From positions 1 through 6,392 of the forward strand of contig JAJRUA010000468.1 in NCBI GenBank assembly GCA_024278035.1: a DNA stretch of 6,392 bases, written 5' to 3'. Below, piece by piece: positions 1 through 5,045 of the stretch. Both the position numbers and the translations under genes were made by a program. The stretch is from Planctomycetota bacterium (GTDB taxonomy: Bacteria > Planctomycetota > Planctomycetia > Pirellulales > Lacipirellulaceae). The number at the start of each line of letters is the position of its first letter. Position 1 is the stretch's first letter. The notes below the pieces were generated by a model, which saw only the letters and a list, made by a program, of their open reading frames with translations, made no database searches and had not been told where the DNA came from.

Positions 1-161
1 ATTCGTTCCTTGGACAGCTCCCCTGCCGGGGCGACGATCATGATCGTATCGCCAGGAGAAAGGCCCTTGGGCTTTACCGGTACCATCTCTTCAGCGAAGG
101 CCGGTAGGGCTAGCAGAAGCAGAGCGGCAACAAGCGGAGAGATGCGAGAGGCAGGGAGCAT
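1..161 (-). CDS. LD-carboxypeptidase, peptidase S66 family, N-terminal part (runs off left edge)
   Basis: Reading the minus strand from the ATG at 161-159 gives 53 codons that run off the left edge. Residues 1-23 look like a Sec signal peptide: an Arg near the N-terminus, a Leu/Ala-rich core at about 10-20, and an AFA|EE cleavage site. The mature protein then shows KPKGLSPGDTIMIVAPAGE (residues 30-48). This matches the start of S66 LD-carboxypeptidases, where a K-x-L-x-x-GD-x-I-x-I-V-A-P segment forms the first strand. Members remove the terminal D-Ala from L,D-linked tetrapeptides in murein recycling. The signal peptide suggests an exported form, unlike the cytoplasmic LdcA of E. coli. The catalytic Ser, Glu and His lie outside the window, so activity cannot be judged. 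No Shine-Dalgarno site is evident; an in-frame TTG lies 24 bases upstream, but the ATG gives a clean signal peptide. The gene is downstream of purU on the same strand, separated by 219 bases. Confidence 0.82.
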   Translation of the reverse strand, partial: MLPASRISPLVAALLLLALPAFAEEMVPVKPKGLSPGDTIMIVAPAGELSKER

Positions 162-220
162 GATGAATGGGGTAAAGAGAGTCAAGCAAGAGATGGAAAA
201 TCCCAGTACGAATGAATTTT

Positions 221-280
221 TAGCCCCTGGCGCAAGCCGGGGGTTGAACTGAGGGAACCCCCGGCTTGCGCCAAGGGCTA
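221..280. repeat. REP-like palindrome, 25-bp arms
   Basis: The left arm 221-245 and right arm 256-280 are reverse complements at 24 of 25 positions, around a 10-base loop (246-255). Both outer ends read TAGCCC when viewed inward. The core is CGCAAGCCGGGGGTT. The single mismatch (C/T at position 7 of the arm) can form a G-U wobble in RNA of one strand. It lies between purU and the peptidase gene, both on the minus strand. No T-tract follows the stem in either direction, so a classical intrinsic terminator is unlikely. A dispersed REP/BIME-type intergenic element fits better. Other copies cannot be checked from one window. Confidence 0.8.
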
Positions 281-380
281 ACCAATAACGCTTAGTGTAC
301 TCGCCCCAGCGCAACGGACTCCCTTCAAGTCGCGCAGGCGTTTGTCGCTATTTTTCCTTTGTGCTTTCTACCTACGGGCT

Positions 381-1241
381 CTAAGCGGGCGGCGTGGTCG
401 CGACCACACGGTTGAAGTGCAGGCGGACTTCTCCCGATACCACACGGCGAACCCCCTCGACCAGGCAATCAGGCTCGTTGTCCTCCTGGCCGCGGCGGAT
501 TACCTCGGCAAGCGGTAGGCCATGCGGTACAGAGAAGGTTGTCTGGTTGATGATTTGATTTCCCGCGTCAAGTTCCGGCACGATAAAGTGGCACGTCGCA
601 CCGTAGGTCAGCATGTGATTGGCGTAGGCCTCGTGGTACGGCTTCATTCCGGGGAAGCTGGGCAACAGGCCGTGGTGGAGGTTGATGATTCGGCCTCCGG
701 CGTACTTCCAGCAGCTAGCGGCGGGAAGAATTCGCATGTAGCGGGCGAGGATTATGTAATCAACCTCCAACTCATCGCAGATTGAAATAAGCTGGTCGTC
801 ATCGGGTGAACCATCGTCATTGCCTATCTGGCGCCAAGGAACATCGAACTGTTCTGCCAGCCGACGACACTTCTTCCGATTACTAATCATCACGGTCGCT
901 TCGCCGCCGATGTGGCCATCGCGAATCGCCCGAAGTAGGGCCAGCGGCGTCTCTTGGCGGTAAGTAACACAGATTGCAAGACGCGGCTTGCGCCGAAGGT
1001 CGGGGCTCCAAACTCGGATCGAAAGGCCGGTCGCCTTCGCCACGCCCTCCATAGCTTCGGCAATGGCCGGGTACTGACCGTCAAGAACTTGGACACGGGT
1101 GAGCATCGAGAAGACCGACTCGGTCCCCTGATCGTACATCTGAATCTCGGAGATATTCGCCCCGAGCTGGGTCAAAGAGTGGACGATCGGATCCGCAAGC
1201 CCACGGTTGTCAGGACCAACGGCAGTGATGATAGCGCGCAT
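381..1241 (-). CDS. purU: Formyltetrahydrofolate deformylase (PurU)
   Basis: This 286-residue protein would hydrolyse 10-formyltetrahydrofolate to formate and tetrahydrofolate in the cytoplasm, balancing one-carbon pools and feeding formate to purine synthesis. Residues 1-80 form an ACT regulatory domain (GPDNRGLADPIVHSL near 9-23, then GANISEIQMYDQG). Residues 85-280 are a formyltransferase-type catalytic domain. The catalytic triad is visible: N187 and H189 in IINLHHGLLPSFPG (185-198), and D225 in PELDAGNQI. The YIILARYMRIL block (162-172) is typical of PurU. HHG-L-LPSF replaces the more usual HHS-F-LPSF, a mild change. Length is normal for the family. The ATG at 1241 is preceded in frame, four codons upstream, by TAA, so it is the first possible start. 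An HDOD gene lies 77 bases upstream on the same strand and may be co-transcribed. The related enzyme PurN is less likely because it lacks the ACT domain. Confidence 0.96.
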   Translation of the reverse strand: MRAIITAVGPDNRGLADPIVHSLTQLGANISEIQMYDQGTESVFSMLTRVQVLDGQYPAIAEAMEGVAKATGLSIRVWSPDLRRKPRLAICVTYRQETPLALLRAIRDGHIGGEATVMISNRKKCRRLAEQFDVPWRQIGNDDGSPDDDQLISICDELEVDYIILARYMRILPAASCWKYAGGRIINLHHGLLPSFPGMKPYHEAYANHMLTYGATCHFIVPELDAGNQIINQTTFSVPHGLPLAEVIRRGQEDNEPDCLVEGVRRVVSGEVRLHFNRVVATTPPA

Positions 1242-1318
1242 AGCAGGAAGTTAGCGAAGGGGAAAAAGCGAAACGGATGACAAAAATCCTAACATGGTCA
1301 CCTGATGCGTGGCAGGCA

Positions 1319-2227
1319 TCATCTCCCCGTTAGCTGCCCGACGTGGGCCATCGTCTCAGGCAACTCTTCCCAAAGATGACGCAAGGTTAAGAGGTCAAGG
1401 CCCATCGGCTTGAGGACCTCCTCAGGCGGAGCGGGCAGACGACGATCCTCAATCGAACCACGACCAAACCGGGTGGCTAGGTAATTGGCAATAACGACCA
1501 CGTGCGCCAGCGAACGGCCCTCTTCGGGGCAGTCGATCGGGTGATGGTGGTAGTCGATCGCTTCGATGATGCGTTCCGGAAAGTCCGATCGCCAAGCGAC
1601 GTAGGCCCCCAGTTGGGCATGATCGAACCCAAGCACCTGTTGCTCCGCCTTTTCCAAGGAGAGACCGACCCTTAGACGAACCATTACACGGGGCACCAGT
1701 TTCTCAAGATGCTGGTTGATGAACAGCAAACCCAGGTCGTGCAACAAACCGGCCAGATAGGCTTCATCCGGTTGGCTGTACTTGCCTTTGGCAGCGACCA
1801 GTCGCGCGACGGAGGCGACACAAACCGAGTGGTCCCAAAGTCGTTCGGGATCAATTCCTCCAACAGGGGTTGGCTTGCTGAAAAGGTTGCCGATTGAAAT
1901 CGTCAAAGCAAGGTTCCGCACCCGATCGATGCCGAGCATGGTTACTGCCGTCTTGAGATCGGCGACCGGGTTACGCAGACCGCAGTAGGCGGAGTTGACC
2001 ACCTGCATAAGACGAGCGGCGATAGCAGGGTCTTGCTCAATCACGGCCAGCATGTCGTCTGCATCGGAATCTTCATCACCGGCGACTTGCAACACCTTCT
2101 CCGCCACGACTGGCAACGTGCAGAGCGACCCCAGCTTCTGAAACAGCGGCTCGATCGAGGGGTGAATTTCCTTCACGCAACGGGGCATGAAGATAAAGTC
2201 GTCGGCGATAGCAGCTTCGGTTGACAC
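1319..2227 (-). CDS. HDOD-domain protein (putative signal-transduction regulator)
   Basis: This 302-residue soluble protein consists almost entirely of one HDOD domain, a relative of HD phosphohydrolases used as a signalling or scaffold module. Key blocks are the N-terminal LCTLPVVAEKVLQVA (35-49), IEQDPAIAARLMQVVNSAY (63-81) and LKTAVTMLGIDRVRNLAL (91-108), all standard for the family. The HD core follows: LWDHS (H133), GLLHDLGLL (H163, D164), GFDHAQLGAYVA (H203) and DYHHHP (H227-H229). The position usually holding the last metal Asp reads IANYLA (N248 instead of D). Metal-binding residues are therefore partly kept, and catalysis is uncertain. The start is GTG at 2227-2225 with an in-frame TAG three codons before it, so no longer form exists; Met14 (2188) is an alternative. 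No Shine-Dalgarno site is seen, and an eight-base C tract lies about 18 bases upstream on this strand. There is no receiver or GGDEF partner domain. The target cannot be predicted. Confidence 0.93.
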   Translation of the reverse strand: MSTEAAIADDFIFMPRCVKEIHPSIEPLFQKLGSLCTLPVVAEKVLQVAGDEDSDADDMLAVIEQDPAIAARLMQVVNSAYCGLRNPVADLKTAVTMLGIDRVRNLALTISIGNLFSKPTPVGGIDPERLWDHSVCVASVARLVAAKGKYSQPDEAYLAGLLHDLGLLFINQHLEKLVPRVMVRLRVGLSLEKAEQQVLGFDHAQLGAYVAWRSDFPERIIEAIDYHHHPIDCPEEGRSLAHVVVIANYLATRFGRGSIEDRRLPAPPEEVLKPMGLDLLTLRHLWEELPETMAHVGQLTGR

Positions 2228-2538
2228 GGCGTTTGGCTAAAAGAGGGGGGGGCATAAGTAACGTACGCCCTGGGACGGGCTTTAGAGGACCAGGAGGCAA
2301 CAGTTTCGGCCTTCCGTAGCTCGTTTACCCATGCCATCGCAAGAGCCAGGCTAATCGGCACGACCTGCACAAAATGACACGGTTTGGCGTCAGCATGTCA
2401 CGCGGGCCCAGTTCGTTCGGAAATCGTCCCTACCGCGTTCTAGGTTTTAGGAGCCCGTAATTTGAACCTATAGTGCTATTTGGAATGGCAACCTAGGCGG
2501 CGAACAATTCTCCTTGCTCCCAAGCTAATAAGCCTGTT
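2228..2538. other. Divergent intergenic region between HDOD and AAA+ genes
   Basis: These 311 bases separate divergent start codons, so both promoters should lie here. No intact gene, RNA or strong palindrome is visible. A run of eight G (2245-2252) lies near the HDOD start. Open frames that cross it have no recognisable protein content. Confidence 0.6.
2445..2474 (+). promoter_or_regulatory. Weak candidate promoter for the AAA+ gene
   Basis: TATAGT at 2469-2474 resembles a sigma-70 -10 box (TATAAT), with TTTTAG at 2445-2450 as a poor -35 match 18 bases upstream. This would place transcription start about 55 bases before the ATG at 2539. The match could easily be chance in a region of this length. 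Confidence 0.22.
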
Positions 2539-4002
2539 ATGCCAACCACAATCACCGAAGAAACTCTTCCTGCTGCGTCTGAAGAAACCCCGAATGGTGG
2601 CGAACAACGGCTTGAAGCCCTACTGAACCGAATTCATCGCCTAGCCGTGGAAGAAGATATCCCCACGGGGATTGTTTCAGGAGGACCTCCCAGGCCAACT
2701 CTTCCGACAGAGCCAGAAGCTGTCCCCACGGTAAAAAAGGTAGAGCCGTGGTACCCGCACGAGCCAGAATCCTTTGCCAAGGCGGGACTCTCCGGCTCGG
2801 AGGTAGAGAACTTGATTCTCAAGTACCTCAACTCTCAGGCAGAGGCCTCGGGGCGTGACCTGTCCGATCAAATCAAGCTACCATTTCGGTTGATTGAGCC
2901 ACTGATGCAATCGATGAAAGACGATCATCTTGTGGCTCACAAGAGGACAGCCGTCATGAATGATTACGTCTTCACATTGACCGAAGCAGGCCGCGACCGG
3001 GCGAAAAAATTAGCGGACCATTGCTCTTATTACGGCTCAGCTCCCGTGTCGCTTGATGTTTATGTTGAAAGTGTCGCCGCCCAGACAATCTCGGCACAGC
3101 ATCCGAGCGAAGAAGACCTCAGCCGGGCGTTTAGCGATCTCTTAATCGACGAGCGGATGCTCTTACGGCTCGGACCGGCTATCAACTCGGGCCGCGGCTT
3201 GTTCCTCTACGGTGCGCCAGGCAACGGCAAGACGAGCATCGCCGAGCGAGTGACCGCCGCCTTTGGCGAGTACGTTTGGATTCCTCGTTGCCTCGGGATC
3301 GATGGCGAGATCATCCGGCTTTACGATCCCAGCATGCACGAGGACGCTTCGATCGACTCGGCAGGTGGCCTGATTGACGACCGCAAGGTGGATAACCGTT
3401 GGATCCGCATCAAGCGACCTACGATCGTCGTCGGCGGCGAGCTAACGATGGACTCGCTCGAAGTGACGCTCAACACGGTGACCAACATTAGCGAGGCCCC
3501 GCTCCAGCTCAAGAGCAATTGTGGCACGCTCGTGATCGACGACTTCGGTCGCCAACGGATGTCCACCGATGAACTACTGAACCGCTGGATCGTGCCGCTC
3601 GAAAAAAGGTACGATTTCCTCAATCTATCCAGCGGTAAGAAAATCCAGGTTCCGTTCGACCAGCTCATTATCTTTTCGACGAACCTTGAGCCCAAGGATT
3701 TGGTAGACGACGCCTTCTTGCGACGGATTCCGTACAAAATTGAAGTCGTTGATCCTGAAGAAGCGGCTTTCCGCAAGCTGATGGAGATCATGGCGAAGAT
3801 TTTGGATGTGAAGTACGACCAGGAGGCTGTCGATTACGTGGTCAAAACGCATTACCTTGCTGTGGATCGTCCCTTCCGCTGCTGTCAGCCTCGCGATTTG
3901 TTGCTCCAAATCAGCAATTACTGCCATTACACGAAGCGGCCAGCCGAAATGTCGAAGGAAAATTTTGATTTTGCTGTTGAGAACTATTTCGCAGTGATGT
4001 AA
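2539..4002 (+). CDS. AAA+ ATPase with N-terminal winged-helix-like domain
   Basis: This 487-residue protein has three parts. Residues 1-80 are low-complexity, rich in Glu, Thr and Pro, and probably flexible. Residues 83-160 look like a winged helix: helical [12 protein letters not shown], a recognition-like segment [16 protein letters not shown], then a wing ending [13 protein letters not shown] as in MarR/PadR folds. Residues about 165-460 form an AAA+ core: Walker [10 protein letters not shown] (225-233), Walker [10 protein letters not shown] (330-338; Asp-Asp, not Asp-Glu), sensor 1 IIFSTN (N382), candidate arginine finger LRRIPYK (R395/R396) and a sensor-2-like [10 protein letters not shown] (R452). 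Conserved [11 protein letters not shown] (293-303) and [14 protein letters not shown] (346-359) blocks mark a widespread but, as far as I know, uncharacterised bacterial family. There is no signal peptide or membrane segment. It is probably an ATP-driven regulator or remodeller; the partner is unknown. No clear Shine-Dalgarno site precedes the ATG. A G/C-rich hairpin region follows the stop. Confidence 0.92.
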   Translation: MPTTITEETLPAASEETPNGGEQRLEALLNRIHRLAVEEDIPTGIVSGGPPRPTLPTEPEAVPTVKKVEPWYPHEPESFAKAGLSGSEVENLILKYLNSQAEASGRDLSDQIKLPFRLIEPLMQSMKDDHLVAHKRTAVMNDYVFTLTEAGRDRAKKLADHCSYYGSAPVSLDVYVESVAAQTISAQHPSEEDLSRAFSDLLIDERMLLRLGPAINSGRGLFLYGAPGNGKTSIAERVTAAFGEYVWIPRCLGIDGEIIRLYDPSMHEDASIDSAGGLIDDRKVDNRWIRIKRPTIVVGGELTMDSLEVTLNTVTNISEAPLQLKSNCGTLVIDDFGRQRMSTDELLNRWIVPLEKRYDFLNLSSGKKIQVPFDQLIIFSTNLEPKDLVDDAFLRRIPYKIEVVDPEEAAFRKLMEIMAKILDVKYDQEAVDYVVKTHYLAVDRPFRCCQPRDLLLQISNYCHYTKRPAEMSKENFDFAVENYFAVM

Positions 4003-4046
4003 CAAACTGGCCCAATAGCCGCTGAGCTTTATTGAACCACAATTAC

Positions 4047-4089
4047 CCCCCTCCCCTTTTGGGGGGGAGGGGCTAGGGGAGGGGGTTTT
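4047..4089 (+). terminator. Possible intrinsic terminator after the AAA+ gene
   Basis: The 10-bp all-G/C stem (4047-4056 with 4076-4085, 19-base loop) is followed directly by TTTT (4086-4089). This lies 45 bases past the AAA+ stop codon, in the right place and orientation. The loop is long and the T-tract short, so efficiency is doubtful. Confidence 0.4.
4061..4085 (+). other. G-quadruplex motif
   Basis: Four G runs of 7, 4, 4 and 5 bases are separated by loops of 1, 3 and 1 bases (A, CTA, A). This satisfies the G3+N1-7 rule for an intramolecular quadruplex, on the plus (coding) strand. It overlaps the shared arm of the alternative hairpins, so folding as a quadruplex would compete with both. 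Confidence 0.65.
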
Positions 4090-4162
4090 AGAACTCTGTT
4101 ATGGTTCAGCCCCCTCCACTACCCCCTCTCCGTTTACGTCGCCACTTCTGAGAGAGCTTCCG

Positions 4163-4564
4163 ATGACTCCACGCCAAATCATGCTTGTACAGCAGTCCTG
4201 GTCACAGCTATTGCCCGTCGAGGACATGGCAGCCCGGCTGTTCTACCGCCGGTTGTTTGAGATGGCTCCCGAGATGCGATCGAGCCTATCGCTTTCTGTC
4301 TGCGAGCAAAGCGACCACCTGCTAGCAACGCTCGCCTCGTCGGTTGCCGATTTAACACCGGAGGAGGATACCGCTTTGTTTGAAGAGCGATTCATGGTCG
4401 ACTTCGGCTTCTCCACCGAGTTCCGTTCGGAGATTGAGTCGGCCTTCCTTTGGATGCTCGACCAAGTCCTCGGCGACCGCGACGCCCACGCCACCAAGCA
4501 AGCCTGGGCCGATTTCCTACCAACGCTTACCTTCTGCGAGTCGCTTGAACCCGTCGGTGCTTGA
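4163..4564 (+). CDS. Globin-like protein with altered haem pocket
   Basis: The 133 residues align by eye with single-domain bacterial globins of the Vitreoscilla haemoglobin/flavohaemoglobin type. The A helix is MTPRQIMLVQQSW; the B/C region LFYRRLFEMAPEMR (26-39) keeps the B10 Tyr (Y28); Q49 fits the distal E7 Gln; and AFLWMLDQVLGD (94-105) plus QAWADFLPTL (113-122) match helices G and H. Two haem residues differ. The CD1 Phe position is L42. The proximal F8 His position, set by an ungapped match from the Gly at 82 through LGD, is M78 in RFMVDFGF. The E-F stretch is about three residues shorter than in Vitreoscilla haemoglobin. It may therefore be a haem-free globin-fold sensor, or a globin with unusual ligation, rather than an O2 carrier. 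GAGAGAG at 4150-4156 is a plausible Shine-Dalgarno site, 6 bases before the ATG. Family assignment is from fold-level resemblance only. Confidence 0.72.
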   Translation: MTPRQIMLVQQSWSQLLPVEDMAARLFYRRLFEMAPEMRSSLSLSVCEQSDHLLATLASSVADLTPEEDTALFEERFMVDFGFSTEFRSEIESAFLWMLDQVLGDRDAHATKQAWADFLPTLTFCESLEPVGA

Positions 4565-4595
4565 GTAACTACTCCTACAAATCCAAAAGAAGAAT

Positions 4596-4611
4596 CACGG
4601 ATTTCGCGGAT
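4596..4611. repeat. Short direct repeat, CACGGAT/CGCGGAT
   Basis: CACGGAT (4596-4602) and CGCGGAT (4605-4611) are near-identical heptamers nine bases apart, just after the globin stop. The phrase ATCACGGATTTCGCGGAT resembles a short intergenic sequence that I have the impression recurs in other bacterial genomes. No other copy is in the window. Confidence 0.25.
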
Positions 4612-4646
4612 GGCTTCCATTCGTGCTCGGTGGCCTTGCTGACCAA

Positions 4647-4960
4647 CTAACCCCATGAAAACACAGGCATTGCCAGCGTCACAAACCAGTTAAGTATTTT
4701 ACATCGGAGAGCGGTTTCGATTTCTTGTTTAACGAACTCACGATTTTCGAGTCGGTCACGCGAAGCTACATTTCATGCGGTGCATAGCCGTTTCGCCGAG
4801 GCACCTTTTGTGATAGCCGATCGACTCTTTTCACGCTTTGCGGCCCTCACGACGAATTCGCCGTAGGTGGTCGGATCGACGGCCAAGTGAACCTTAGACC
4901 CTATCGATCACCCGTACTGTCGAGAATCTTGAAACCGAACATCGGGATAAACGACTCACG
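4647..4960 (-). pseudogene. Possible decayed coding relic, family not recognised
   Basis: On the minus strand one frame reads from 4907 to a TGA at 4775-4773 (44 codons, including GSKVHLAVDPTTYGEF and a basic stretch AAKREKSR). It continues in the same frame for 41 more codons to TAG at 4649-4647 (DRLENREFVKQEIETAL, then KILNWFVTLAMPVF, which looks amphipathic to hydrophobic). A different frame from 4960 to 4901 reads IPMFGFKILDSTGDR, abutting the first with an apparent frameshift near 4905. The residue content looks protein-like, and ILDSTG plus KVHLAVD faintly recalls DDE transposases. However, there is no start, no intact frame and no terminal repeats. Open frames of this size arise by chance, so this is a weak call. 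Bases 4961-5045 hold nothing I can identify. Confidence 0.28.
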
Positions 4961-5045
4961 CTATTAACGCCCAACTTTTAGGACTTCGAGAAGGTTCAGG
5001 TTTCAGCCGCGTGAAGTATACCACTGGCAGTACTGAAGCAAGCAC

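Larger units (their letters stand above)
4033..4126 (+). repeat. G/C-tract compound inverted repeat with alternative hairpins
   Basis: Arms 4047-4056 and 4076-4085 are perfect 10-bp complements (CCCCCTCCCC with GGGGAGGGGG). They are bracketed by a second complementary pair, TGAACCA (4033-4039) and TGGTTCA (4102-4108). The G-rich strand 4069-4085 can instead pair with 4110-4126 at 15 of 17 positions around a 24-base loop. The two hairpins share the same G arm and exclude each other. The structure sits between the AAA+ stop (4002) and the globin start (4163). It may be a dispersed intergenic repeat, a terminator or a leader switch. Confidence 0.6.

Noticed and set aside
10..252. Plus-strand open frame of 80 codons
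   Set aside because: It lies antisense to the signal peptide and first strand of the S66 peptidase and runs into the palindrome. The minus-strand reading is clearly a real protein.
221..280. The palindrome as an intrinsic terminator for purU
   Set aside because: No run of T follows the stem on the minus strand (AAAAATTCATTC follows), nor on the plus strand.
522..1280. Plus-strand open frames across purU
   Set aside because: They lie opposite a well-conserved PurU coding sequence, have no recognisable domains, and are best explained as complementary-strand artefacts.
1242..1318. A folate or glycine riboswitch in front of purU
   Set aside because: The gap is only 77 bases and has no recognisable paired architecture.
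2173..2370. Minus-strand open frame (GTG start) with a hydrophobic beginning, overlapping the HDOD start
   Set aside because: The hydrophobic stretch hints at a signal peptide, but the rest is low complexity and it overlaps the HDOD 5' end by 55 bases in another frame. No ribosome-binding site is seen.
3321..4005. Minus-strand open frames opposite the AAA+ gene
   Set aside because: They are Ser/Arg-rich translations of the strand complementary to Walker B and sensor 1, with no domain content.
4050..4130. CRISPR or tandem-repeat array in the G/C-tract region
   Set aside because: The units are inverted and of unequal spacing, with no regular repeat-spacer period.
4243..4656. Minus-strand open frame of 137 codons over the globin and its downstream region
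   Set aside because: It is antisense to a plus-strand gene with a Shine-Dalgarno site and globin-like helices. Its Ser-rich composition is typical of a shadow frame.
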